Positions 1 through 10,332 of a DNA stretch of 64,000 bases are shown one piece after another (within the stretch, counting starts at the first letter, position 1; each line of letters begins with the position of its first letter). Position numbers and translations under genes: made by a program. The notes beneath the pieces were generated by a model. It did no database searches. It saw only the letters and a list, made by a program, of their open reading frames with translations, and was not told where the DNA came from. The stretch spans positions 8,990,001-9,054,000 of the forward strand of contig OZ020251.1 of NCBI GenBank assembly GCA_963971285.1. The letters are read 5' to 3'. This stretch comes from Astropecten irregularis. Taxonomy: Eukaryota > Echinodermata > Asteroidea > Paxillosida > Astropectinidae.

Positions 1-221
1 AACTCTGGCTGCTCATTTCTGGGGCAAACTCAGGGAAAACAAAATTTCACGTGTCTTTTTATTTTCATTCTAGATCATAGATCTGAATTTTTGAGCCTGG
101 AGTCGCCCTGCATAGCGAAATCTGTAATGTTTTACAAATCATGCAATACCGGTTGAGATTGTATGTGTATTATATATGGCAGCACGCACAGTCTATTTCC
201 TTATTTTGAACACGATCTTTG
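1..221 (+). repeat. Reference monomer type A (221 bp)
   Basis: First complete A monomer. Diagnostic bases are 'ttttcattctagatc', 'gagcctggagtcgcc', 'gcatagcg', 'acaaatcatgcaataccgg' and 'ggcagcacgcacagtc'. It contains one CACGTG, one TCTAGA (XbaI site), one AGATCT (BglII site) and one ACCGGT (AgeI site). The dyad AGATC-ATA-GATCT lies near position 90-104 in the monomer centre. Six CpG sites were counted. Confidence 0.95.
50..55 (+). promoter_or_regulatory. CACGTG palindrome (reference copy of per-monomer site)
   Basis: 'tttcacgtgtcttttt' lies at the same place in almost every monomer. CACGTG is the canonical E-box core bound by bHLH proteins in eukaryotes; binding here is inference. Variants are few: 'cacttg' (4 B copies in the first 8 kb), 'taacgtg', 'catgtg' (3754, 8389), 'cgttac' (37,830; 39,739). 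Confidence 0.5.
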
Positions 222-441
222 AACTCTGGCTGCTCATTTCTGGGGCAAACTCAGGGAAAACAAAATTTCACGTGTCTTTTTATTTTCAGTCTAGATCATA
301 GATCTGAATTTTTGAGCCTGAAGTCGCCCTGCATCGCGAAATCTGTAATGATTTATAAATCATGTTATGACGTTCTACACTGTATGTGCATTATAATATG
401 ACAGCGCGCGGTCAAATTCTTTATTTTGAACACGATCTTTG
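222..441 (+). repeat. Reference monomer type B (220 bp)
   Basis: First complete B monomer. Roughly the first 120 bases are almost identical to A except for 'cagtctag' and 'cctgaag'. The remainder is clearly different: 'catcgcgaaatc' (an NruI site), 'gatttataaatcatg', 'gttatgacgttctacac' and 'gacagcgcgcggtc'. Nine CpG sites were counted. It carries the only perfect 16-bp palindrome of the array (348-363). A 60-codon open frame starting at TTG (219) runs through it and recurs in nearly every B copy; I do not regard it as a gene. Confidence 0.95.
348..363 (+). repeat. Perfect 16-bp palindrome in type B (reference copy)
   Basis: ATGATTTATAAATCAT equals its own reverse complement over all 16 bases. 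It recurs in every ordinary B monomer (for example 1010, 2555, 9838 regions). In D, E and F it is 'atgatttatatatcat' (one mismatched pair), and in A and C 'atgttttacaaatcat' (clearly broken). It is thus a B-specific feature. Confidence 0.9.
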
Positions 442-662
442 AAATCTGGCTGCTCATTTCTTGGGCAGACTCAGGAAAAACAAAATTTCACGTGTCTTTT
501 TATTTTCAGTCTAGATCATAGATCTGAATTTTCGAGCCTGAAGTCGCCCTGCATAGCGAAATCTGTAATGTTTTACAAATCATGCAATACCGGTTGAGAT
601 TGTATGTGTATTATATATGGCAGCACGCACAGTCTATTTCCTTATTTTGAACACGATCTTTG
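442..662 (+). repeat. Reference monomer type C (221 bp)
   Basis: First complete C monomer. It starts 'aaatctgg' rather than 'aactctgg' and has 'cttgggcagactcagg', 'gaattttcgagcctgaag' and then an A-type tail ('gcaataccgg', 'cacgcacagtc'). The 'aaat' start always follows a B-type tail and the 'aact' start always follows an A-type tail. The linkage therefore runs across the monomer boundary chosen here, and the biological unit may be phased differently. Confidence 0.93.
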
Positions 663-1766
663 AACTCTGGCTGCTCATTTCTGGGGCAAACTCAGGGAAA
701 ACAAAATTTCACGTGTCTTTTTATTTTCATTCTAGATCATAGATCTGAATTTTTGAGCCTGGAGTCGCCCTGCATAGCGAAATCTGTAATGTTTTACAAA
801 TCATGCAATACCGGTTGAGATTGTATGTGTATTATATATGGCAGCACGCACAGTCTATTTCCTTATTTTGAACACGATCTTTGAACTCTGGCTGCTCATT
901 TCTGGGGCAAACTCAGGGAAAACAAAATTTCACTTGTCTTTTTATTTTCAGTCTAGATCATAGATCTGAATTTTTGAGCCTGAAGTCGCCCTGCATCGCG
1001 AAATCTGTAATGATTTATAAATCATGTTATGACGTTCTACACTGTATGTGCATTATAATATGACAGCGCGCGGTCAAATTCTTTATTTTGAACACGATCT
1101 TTGAAATCTGGCTGCTCATTTCTTGGGCAGACTCAGGAAAAACAAAATTTTAACGTGTCTTTTTATTTTCAGTCTAGATCATAGATCTGAATTTTCGAGC
1201 CTGAAGTCGCCCTGCATAGCGAAATCTGTAATGTTTTACAGATCATGCAATACCGGTTGAGATTGTATGTGTATTATATATGGCAGCACGCACAGTCTAT
1301 TTCCTTATTTTGAACACGATCTTTGAACTCTGGCTGCTCATTTCTGGGGCAAACTCAGGGAAAACAAAATTTCACGTGTCTTTTTATTTTCAGTCTAGAT
1401 CATAGATCTGAATTTTTGAGCCTGAAGTCGCCCTGCATCGCAAAATCTGTAATGATTTATAAATCATGTTATGACGTTCTACACTGTATGTGCATTATAA
1501 TATGACAGCGCGCGGTCAAATTCTTTATTTTGAACACGATCTTTGAAATCTGGCTGCTCATTTCTTGGGCAGACTCAGGAAAAACAAAATTTCACGTGTC
1601 TTTTTATTTTCAGTCTAGATCATAGATCTGAATTTTCGAGCCTGAAGTCGCCCTGCATAGCGAAATCTGTAATGTTTTACAAATCATGCAATACCGGTTG
1701 AGATTGTATGTGTATTATATATGGCAGCACGCACAGTCTATTTCCTTATTTTGAACACGATCTTTG

Positions 1767-1986
1767 AACTATGGCTGCTCATTTCTGGGGCAAACTCAGG
1801 GAAAACAAAATTTCACGTGTCTTTTTATTTTCATTCTAGATCATAGATCTGAATTTTTGAGCCTGGAGTCGCCCTGCATAGCGAAATCTGTAATGATTTA
1901 TAAATCATGTTATGACGTTCTACACTGTATGTGCATTATAATATGACAGCGCGCGGTCAAATTCTTTATTTTGAACACGATCTTTG
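1767..1986 (+). repeat. Fused A/B monomer
   Basis: The 5' part is A-type ('aactatgg', 'cattctag', 'cctggag', 'catagcg') and the 3' part is B-type ('gatttataaatcatg', 'gttatgacg', 'gcgcgcggtc'). The switch lies between 'catagcgaaatctgtaatg' and 'atttataaatc'. The neighbours are C on both sides, so one monomer has been lost relative to C-A-B-C. This is the expected product of unequal exchange between adjacent A and B. Confidence 0.9.
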
Positions 1987-4900
1987 AAATCTGGCTGCTC
2001 ATTTCTTGGGCAGACTCAGGAAAAACAAAATTTCACGTGTCTTTTTATTTTCAGTCTAGATCATAGATCTGAATTTTCGAGCCTGAAGTCGCCCTGCATA
2101 GCGAAATCTGTAATGTTTTACAAATCATGCAATACCGGTTGAGATTGTATGTGTATTATATATGGCAGCACGCACAGTCTATTTCCTTATTTTGAACACG
2201 ATCTTTGAACTATGGCTGCTCATTTCTGGGGCAAACTCAGGGAAAACAAAATTTCACGTGTCTTTTTATTTTCATTCTAGATCATAGATCTGAATTTTTG
2301 AGCCTGGAGTCGCCCTGCATAGCGAAATCTGTAATGTTTTACAAATCATGCAATACCGGTTGAGATTGTATGTGTATTATATATGGCAGCACGCACAGTC
2401 TATTTCCTTATTTTGAACACGATCTTTGAACTCTGGCTGCTCATTTCTGGGGCAAACTCAGGGAAAACAAAATTTCACGTGTCTTTTTATTTTCAGTCTA
2501 GATCATAGATCTGAATTTTTGAGCCTGAAGTCGCCCTGCATCGCGAAATCTGTAATGATTTATAAATCATGTTATGACGTTCTACACTGTATGTGCATTA
2601 TAATATGACAGCGCGCGGTCAAATTCTTTATTTTGAACACGATCTTTGAAATCTGGCTGCTCATTTCTTGGGCAGACTCAGGAAAAACAAAATTTCACGT
2701 GTCTTTTTTTTTTCAGTCTAGATCATAGATCTGAATTTTCGAGCCTGAAGTCGCCCTGCATAGCGAAATCTGTAATGTTTTACAAATCATGCAATACCGG
2801 TTGAGATTGTATGTGTATTATATATGGCAGCACGCACAGTCTATTTCCTTATTTTGAACACGATCTTTGAACTCTGGCTGCTCATTTCTGGGGCAAACTC
2901 AGGGAAAACAAAATTTCACGTGTCTTTTTATTTTCATTCTAGATCATAGATCTGAATTTTTGAGCCTGGAGTCGCCCTGCATAGCGAAATCTGTAATGTT
3001 TTACAAATCATGCAATACCGGTTGAGATTGTATGTGTATTATATATGGCAGCACGCACAGTCTATTTCCTTATTTTGAACACGATCTTTGAACTCTGGCT
3101 GCTCATTTCTGGGGCAAACTCAGGGAAAACAAAATTTCACTTGTCTTTTTATTTTCAGTCTAGATCATAGATCTGAATTTTTGAGCCTGAAGTCGCCCTG
3201 CATCGCGAAATCTGTAATGATTTATAAATCATGTTATGACGTTCTACACTGTATGTGCATTATAATATGACAGCGCGCGGTCAAATTCTTTATTTTGAAC
3301 ACGATCTTTGAAATCTGGCTGCTCATTTCTTGGGCAGACTCAGGAAAAACAAAATTTTAACGTGTCTTTTTATTTTCAGTCTAGATCATAGATCTGAATT
3401 TTCGAGCCTGAAGTCGCCCTGCATAGCGAAATCTGTAATGTTTTACAAATCATGCAATACCGGTTGAGATTGTATGTGTATTATATATGGCAGCACGCAC
3501 AGTCTATTTCCTTATTTTGAACACGATCTTTGAACTATGGCTGCTCATTTCTGGGGCAAACTCAGGGAAAACAAAATTTCACGTGTCTTTTTATTTTCAT
3601 TCTAGATCATAGATCTGAATTTTTGAGCCTGGAGTCGCCCTGCATAGCGAAATCTGTAATGTTTTACAAATCATGCAATACCGGTTGAGATTGTATGTGT
3701 ATTATATATGGCAGCACGCACAGTCTATTTCCTTATTTTGAACACGATCTTTGAACTCTGGCTGCTCATTTCTGGGGCAAACTCAGGGAAAACAAAATTT
3801 CATGTGTCTTTTTATTTTCAGTCTAGATCATAGATCTGAATTTTTGAGCCTGAAGTCGCCCTGCATCGCGAAATCTGTAATGATTTATAAATCATGTTAT
3901 GACGTTCTACACTGTATGTGCATTATAATATGACAGCGCGCGGTCAAATTCTTTATTTTGAACACGATCTTTGAAATCTGGCTGCTCATTTCTTGGGCAG
4001 ACTCAGGAAAAACAAAATTTCACGTGTCTTTTTTTTTTCAGTCTAGATCATAGATCTGAATTTTCGAGCCTGAAGTCGCCCTGCATAGCGAAATCTGTAA
4101 TGTTTTACAAATCATGCAATACCGGTTGAGATTGTATGTGTATTATATATGGCAGCACGCACAGTCTATTTCCTTATTTTGAACACGATCTTTGAACTCT
4201 GGCTGCTCATTTCTGGGGCAAACTCAGGGAAAACAAAATTTCACGTGTCTTTTTATTTTCATTCTAGATCATAGATCTGAATTTTTGAGCCTGGAGTCGC
4301 CCTGCATAGCGAAATCTGTAATGTTTTACAAATCATGCAATACCGGTTGAGATTGTATGTGTATTATATATGGCAGCACGCACAGTCTATTTCCTTATTT
4401 TGAACACGATCTTTGAACTCTGGCTGCTCATTTCTGGGGCAAACTCAGGGAAAACAAAATTTCACGTGTCTTTTTATTTTCAGTCTAGATCATAGATCTG
4501 AATTTTTGAGCCTGAAGTCGCCCTGCATCGCGAAATCTGTAATGATTTATAAATCATGTTATGACGTTCTACACTGTATGTGCATTATAATATGACAGCG
4601 CGCGGTCAAATTCTTTATTTTGAACACGATCTTTGAAATCTGGCTGCTCATTTCTTGGGCAGACTCAGGAAAAACAAAATTTCACGTGTCTTTTTATTTT
4701 CAGTCTAGATCATAGATCTGAATTTTCGAGCCTGAAGTCGCCCTGCATAGCGAAATCTGTAATGTTTTACAAATCATGCAATACCGGTTGAGATTGTATG
4801 TGTATTATATATGGCAGCACGCACAGTCTATTTCCTTATTTTGAACACGATCTTTGAACTCTGGCTGCTCATTTCTGGGGCAAACTCAGGGAAAACAAAA

Positions 4901-5960
4901 TTTCACGTGTCTTTTTATTTTCATTCTAGATCATAGATCTGAATTTTTGAGCCTGGAGTCGCCCTGCATAGCGAAATCTGTAATGTTTTACAAATCATGC
5001 AATACCGGTTGAGATTGTATGTGTATTATATATGGCAGCACGCACAGTCTATTTCCTTATTTTGAACACGATCTTTGAACTCTGGCTGCTCATTTCTGGG
5101 GCAAACTCAGGGAAAACAAAATTTCACTTGTCTTTTTATTTTCAGTCTAGATCATAGATCTGAATTTTTGAGCCTGAAGTCGCCCTGCATCGCGAAATCT
5201 GTAATGATTTATAAATCATGTTATGACGTTCTACACTGTATGTGCATTATAATATGACAGCGCGCGGTCAAATTCTTTATTTTGAACACGATCTTTGAAA
5301 TCTGGCTGCTCATTTCTTGGGCAGACTCAGGAAAAACAAAATTTTAACGTGTCTTTTTATTTTCAGTCTAGATCATAGATCTGAATTTTCGAGCCTGAAG
5401 TCGCCCTGCATAGCGAAATCTGTAATGTTTTACAGATCATGCAATACCGGTTGAGATTGTATGTGTATTATATATGGCAGCACGCACAGTCTATTTCCTT
5501 ATTTTGAACACGATCTTTGAACTCTGGCTGCTCATTTCTGGGGCAAACTCAGGGAAAACAAAATTTCACGTGTCTTTTTATTTTCAGTCTAGATCATAGA
5601 TCTGAATTTTTGAGCCTGAAGTCGCCCTGCATCGCAAAATCTGTAATGATTTATAAATCATGTTATGACGTTCTACACTGTATGTGCATTATAATATGAC
5701 AGCGCGCGGTCAAATTCTTTATTTTGAACACGATCTTTGAAATCTGGCTGCTCATTTCTTGGGCAGACTCAGGAAAAACAAAATTTAACGTGTCTTTTTA
5801 TTTTCAGTCTAGATCATAGATCTGAATTTTCGAGCCTGAAGTCGCCCTGCATAGCGAAATCTGTAATGTTTTACAAATCATGCAATACCGGTTGAGATTG
5901 TATGTGTATTATATATGGCAGCACGCACAGTCTATTTCCTTATTTTGAACACGATCTTTG

Positions 5961-6180
5961 AACTATGGCTGCTCATTTCTGGGGCAAACTCAGGGAAAAC
6001 AAAATTTCACGTGTCTTTTTATTTTCATTCTAGATCATAGATCTGAATTTTTGAGCCTGGAGTCGCCCTGCATAGCGAAATCTGTAATGATTTATAAATC
6101 ATGTTATGACGTTCTACACTGTATGTGCATTATAATATGACAGCGCGCGGTCAAATTCTTTATTTTGAACACGATCTTTG
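5961..6180 (+). repeat. Fused A/B monomer, second copy
   Basis: Same breakpoint and same 'aactatgg' start as the fusion at 1767, exactly 4,194 bp away. It is therefore a duplicate of that fusion and not an independent event. Confidence 0.9.
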
Positions 6181-9100
6181 AAATCTGGCTGCTCATTTCT
6201 TGGGCAGACTCAGGAAAAACAAAATTTCACGTGTCTTTTTATTTTCAGTCTAGATCATAGATCTGAATTTTCGAGCCTGAAGTCGCCCTGCATAGCGAAA
6301 TCTGTAATGTTTTACAAATCATGCAATACCGGTTGAGATTGTATGTGTATTATATATGGCAGCACGCACAGTCTATTTCCTTATTTTGAACACGATCTTT
6401 GAACTATGGCTGCTCATTTCTGGGGCAAACTCAGGGAAAACAAAATTTCACGTGTCTTTTTATTTTCATTCTAGATCATAGATCTGAATTTTTGAGCCTG
6501 GAGTCGCCCTGCATAGCGAAATCTGTAATGTTTTACAAATCATGCAATACCGGTTGAGATTGTATGTGTATTATATATGGCAGCACGCACAGTCTATTTC
6601 CTTATTTTGAACACGATCTTTGAACTCTGGCTGCTCATTTCTGGGGCAAACTCAGGGAAAACAAAATTTCACGTGTCTTTTTATTTTCAGTCTAGATCAT
6701 AGATCTGAATTTTTGAGCCTGAAGTCGCCCTGCATCGCGAAATCTGTAATGATTTATAAATCATGTTATGACGTTCTACACTGTATGTGCATTATAATAT
6801 GACAGCGCGCGGTCAAATTCTTTATTTTGAACACGATCTTTGAAATGTGGCTGCTCATTTCTTGGGCAGACTCAGGAAAAACAAAATTTCACGTGTCTTT
6901 TTTTTTTCAGTCTAGATCATAGATCTGAATTTTCGAGCCTGAAGTCGCCCTGCATAGCGAAATCTGTAATGTTTTACAAATCATGCAATACCGGTTGAGA
7001 TTGTATGTGTATTATATATGGCAGCACGCACAGTCTATTTCCTTATTTTGAACACGATCTTTGAACTCTGGCTGCTCATTTCTGGGGCAAACTCAGGGAA
7101 AACAAAATTTCACGTGTCTTTTTATTTTCATTCTAGATCATAGATCTGAATTTTTGAGCCTGGAGTCGCCCTGCATAGCGAAATCTGTAATGTTTTACAA
7201 ATCATGCAATACCGGTTGAGATTGTATGTGTATTATATATGGCAGCACGCACAGTCTATTTCCTTATTTTGAACACGATCTTTGAACTCTGGCTGCTCAT
7301 TTCTGGGGCAAACTCAGGGAAAACAAAATTTCACTTGTCTTTTTATTTTCAGTCTAGATCATAGATCTGAATTTTTGAGCCTGAAGTCGCCCTGCATCGC
7401 GAAATCTGTAATGATTTATAAATCATGTTATGACGTTCTACACTGTATGTGCATTATAATATGACAGCGCGCGGTCAAATTCTTTATTTTGAACACGATC
7501 TTTGAAATCTGGCTGCTCATTTCTTGGGCAGACTCAGGAAAAACAAAATTTTAACGTGTCTTTTTATTTTCAGTCTAGATCATAGATCTGAATTTTCGAG
7601 CCTGAAGTCGCCCTGCATAGCGAAATCTGTAATGTTTTACAGATCATGCAATACCGGTTGAGATTGTATGTGTATTATATATGGCAGCACGCACAGTCTA
7701 TTTCCTTATTTTGAACACGATCTTTGAACTCTGGCTGCTCATTTCTGGGGCAAACTCAGGGAAAACAAAATTTCACGTGTCTTTTTATTTTCAGTCTAGA
7801 TCATAGATCTGAATTTTTGAGCCTGAAGTCGCCCTGCATCGCAAAATCTGTAATGATTTATAAATCATGTTATGACGTTCTACACTGTATGTGCATTATA
7901 ATATGACAGCGCGCGGTCAAATTCTTTATTTTGAACACGATCTTTGAAATCTGGCTGCTCATTTCTTGGGCAGACTCAGGAAAAACAAAATTTCACGTGT
8001 CTTTTTATTTTCAGTCTAGATCATAGATCTGAATTTTCGAGCCTGAAGTCGCCCTGCATAGCGAAATCTGTAATGTTTTACAAATCATGCATTACCGGTT
8101 GAGATTGTATGTGTATTATATATGGCAGCACGCACAGTCTATTTCCTTATTTTGAACACGATCTTTGAACTATGGCTGCTCATTTCTGGGGCAAACTCAG
8201 GGAAAACAAAATTTCACGTGTCTTTTTATTTTCATTCTAGATCATAGATCTGAATTTTTGAGCCTGGAGTCGCCCTGCATAGCGAAATCTGTAATGTTTT
8301 ACAAATCATGCAATACCGGTTGAGATTGTATGTGTATTATATATGGCAGCACGCACAGTCTATTTCCTTATTTTGAACACGATCTTTGAACTCTGGCTGC
8401 TCATTTCTGGGGCAAACTCAGGGAAAACAAAATTTCATGTGTCTTTTTATTTTCAGTCTAGATCATAGATCTGAATTTTTGAGCCTGAAGTCGCCCTGCA
8501 TCGCGAAATCTGTAATGATTTATAAATCATGTTATGACGTTCTACACTGTATGTGCATTATAATATGACAGCGCGCGGTCAAATTCTTTATTTTGAACAC
8601 GATCTTTGAAATCTGGCTGCTCATTTCTTGGGCAGACTCAGGAAAAACAAAATTTCACGTGTCTTTTTTTTTCAGTATAGATCATAGATCTGAATTTTCG
8701 AGCCTGAAGTCGCCCTGCATAGCGAAATCTGTAATGTTTTACAAATCATGCAATACCGGTTGAGATTGTATGTGTATTATATATGGCAGCACGCACAGTC
8801 TATTTCCTTATTTTGAACACGATCTTTGAACTCTGGCTGCTCATTTCTGGGGCAAACTCAGGGAAAACAAAATTTCACGTGTCTTTTTATTTTCATTCTA
8901 GATCATAGATCTGAATTTTTGAGCCTGGAGTCGCCCTGCATAGCGAAATCTGTAATGTTTTACAAATCATGCAATACCGGTTGAGATTGTATGTGTATTA
9001 TATATGGCAGCACGCACAGTCTATTTCCTTATTTTGAACACGATCTTTGAACTCTGGCTGCTCATTTCTGGGGCAAACTCAGGGAAAACAAAATTTCACG

Positions 9101-10152
9101 TGTCTTTTTATTTTCAGTCTAGATCATAGATCTGAATTTTTGAGCCTGAAGTCGCCCTGCATCGCGAAATCTGTAATGATTTATAAATCATGTTATGACG
9201 TTCTACACTGTATGTGCATTATAATATGACAGCGCGCGGTCAAATTCTTTATTTTGAACACGATCTTTGAAATCTGGCTGCTCATTTCTTGGGCAGACTC
9301 AGGAAAAACAAAATTTCACGTGTCTTTTTATTTTCAGTCTAGATCATAGATCTGAATTTTCGAGCCTGAAGTCGCCCTGCATAGCGAAATCTGTAATGTT
9401 TTACAAATCATGCAATACCGGTTGAGATTGTATGTGTATTATATATGGCAGCACGCACAGTCTATTTCCTTATTTTGAACACGATCTTTGAACTCTGGCT
9501 GCTCATTTCTGGGGCAAACTCAGGGAAAACAAAATTTCACGTGTCTTTTTATTTTCATTCTAGATCATAGATCTGAATTTTTGAGCCTGGAGTCGCCCTG
9601 CATAGCGAAATCTGTAATGTTTTACAAATCATGCAATACCGGTTGAGATTGTATGTGTATTATATATGGCAGCACGCACAGTCTATTTCCTTATTTTGAA
9701 CACGATCTTTGAACTCTGGCTGCTCATTTCTGGGGCAAACTCAGGGAAAACAAAATTTCACGTGTCTTTTTATTTTCAGTCTAGATCATAGATCTGAATT
9801 TTTGAGCCTGAAGTCGCCCTGCATCGCGAAATCTGTAATGATTTATAAATCATGTTATGACGTTCTACACTGTATGTGCATTATAATATGACAGCGCGCG
9901 GTCAAATTCTTTATTTTGAACACGATCTTTGAAATCTGGCTGCTCATTTCTTGGGCAGACTCAGGAAAAACAAAATTTCACGTGTCTTTTTATTTTCAGT
10001 CTAGATCATAGATCTGAATTTTCGAGCCTGAAGTCGCCCTGCATAGCGAAATCTGTAATGTTTTACAAATCATGCAATACCGGTTGAGATTGTATGTGTA
10101 TTATATATGGCAGCACGCACAGTCTATTTCCTTATTTTGAACACGATCTTTG

Positions 10153-10332
10153 AACTCTGGCTGCTCATTTCTGGGGCAAACTCAGGGAAAACAAAATTTC
10201 ACGTGTCTTTTTATTTTCAATTCAGTCTAGATCATAGATCTGAATTTTTGAGCCTGAAGTCGCCCTGCATCGCGAAATCTGTAATGATTTATATATCATG
10301 TTATTACGCTCAACACTGTATGAGTGTTATAT
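10153..10332 (+). repeat. B/D recombinant monomer before insert 1
   Basis: Starts as ordinary B ('aactctggctgctc', 'tttcacgtg', 'gtctagatcatagatctg', 'catcgcg') but has the D-specific 'ttttcaattcag' length variant and ends as D ('atatatcatgttattacg', 'ctcaacactgtatgagtg'). All other insert copies have a D with 'aaattacacgtg', 'gtgtaggt' and 'attgctgaacctg'. This left flank has therefore been partly overwritten by B sequence. Confidence 0.85.

Larger units (their letters stand above)
1..662 (+). repeat. Reference 662-bp trimeric higher-order repeat A-B-C
   Basis: A (1-221), B (222-441) and C (442-662) recur in this order as the commonest arrangement, for example from 663, 4195, 8829, 9491, 22968, 30669, 47837, 56508, 57170 and 62166. 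The 662-bp spacing is exact in most places. Departures are loss of A (C directly followed by B), doubled A, or fused monomers. Confidence 0.95.
1..7634 (+). repeat. 19-monomer super-repeat, 4,194-bp period
   Basis: The block 1 to ~3,440 recurs at 4,195 to ~7,634 with the same order of monomer variants. B with 'cacttgtc' at 884 and 3091 maps to 5078 and 7285, B with 'catcgcaaaatc' at 1326 maps to 5520, and the A/B fusion at 1767 maps to 5961. All offsets are exactly 4,194. Within each unit, 'cacttgtc' B monomers alternate at 2,207 and 1,987 bp (10 and 9 monomers). The register breaks inside the C monomer at 7505: it carries 'acagatcatg' like the C at 1104, not like the C at 3311, so an exchange probably occurred there. 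Confidence 0.88.
1..10332 (+). repeat. Insert-free array block, 47 monomers
   Basis: Monomers start at 1, 222, 442, 663, 884, 1104, 1326, 1546, 1767, 1987 and so on to 10153. The order is mostly A-B-C. A is missing between C and B at 1326, 5520 and 7727. Fused A/B monomers lie at 1767 and 5961. Private variants recur at set positions: 'cacttgtc' in B at 884, 3091, 5078 and 7285; 'taacgtg' in the following C; a T-rich 'cttttttttttcag' type in C at 2649, 3974, 6843 and (shorter) 8609; 'aactatgg' at 1767, 2208, 3533, 5961, 6402 and 8168. The last monomer (10153) is a B/D recombinant leading into the first insert. Confidence 0.93.

Noticed and set aside
219..401. 60-codon open frame repeated in nearly every B monomer
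   Set aside because: It starts at TTG, not ATG, has no ribosome-binding context, mirrors satellite sequence exactly, and closes whenever the monomer phase changes. No known domain is recognisable.
500..560. CENP-B box in C monomers ('tttcgagcctgaagtcgccc')
   Set aside because: The known core NTTCGNNNNANNCGGGN needs A at the tenth position and CGGG after it; here those positions are T and AGTC. Only TTCG matches.
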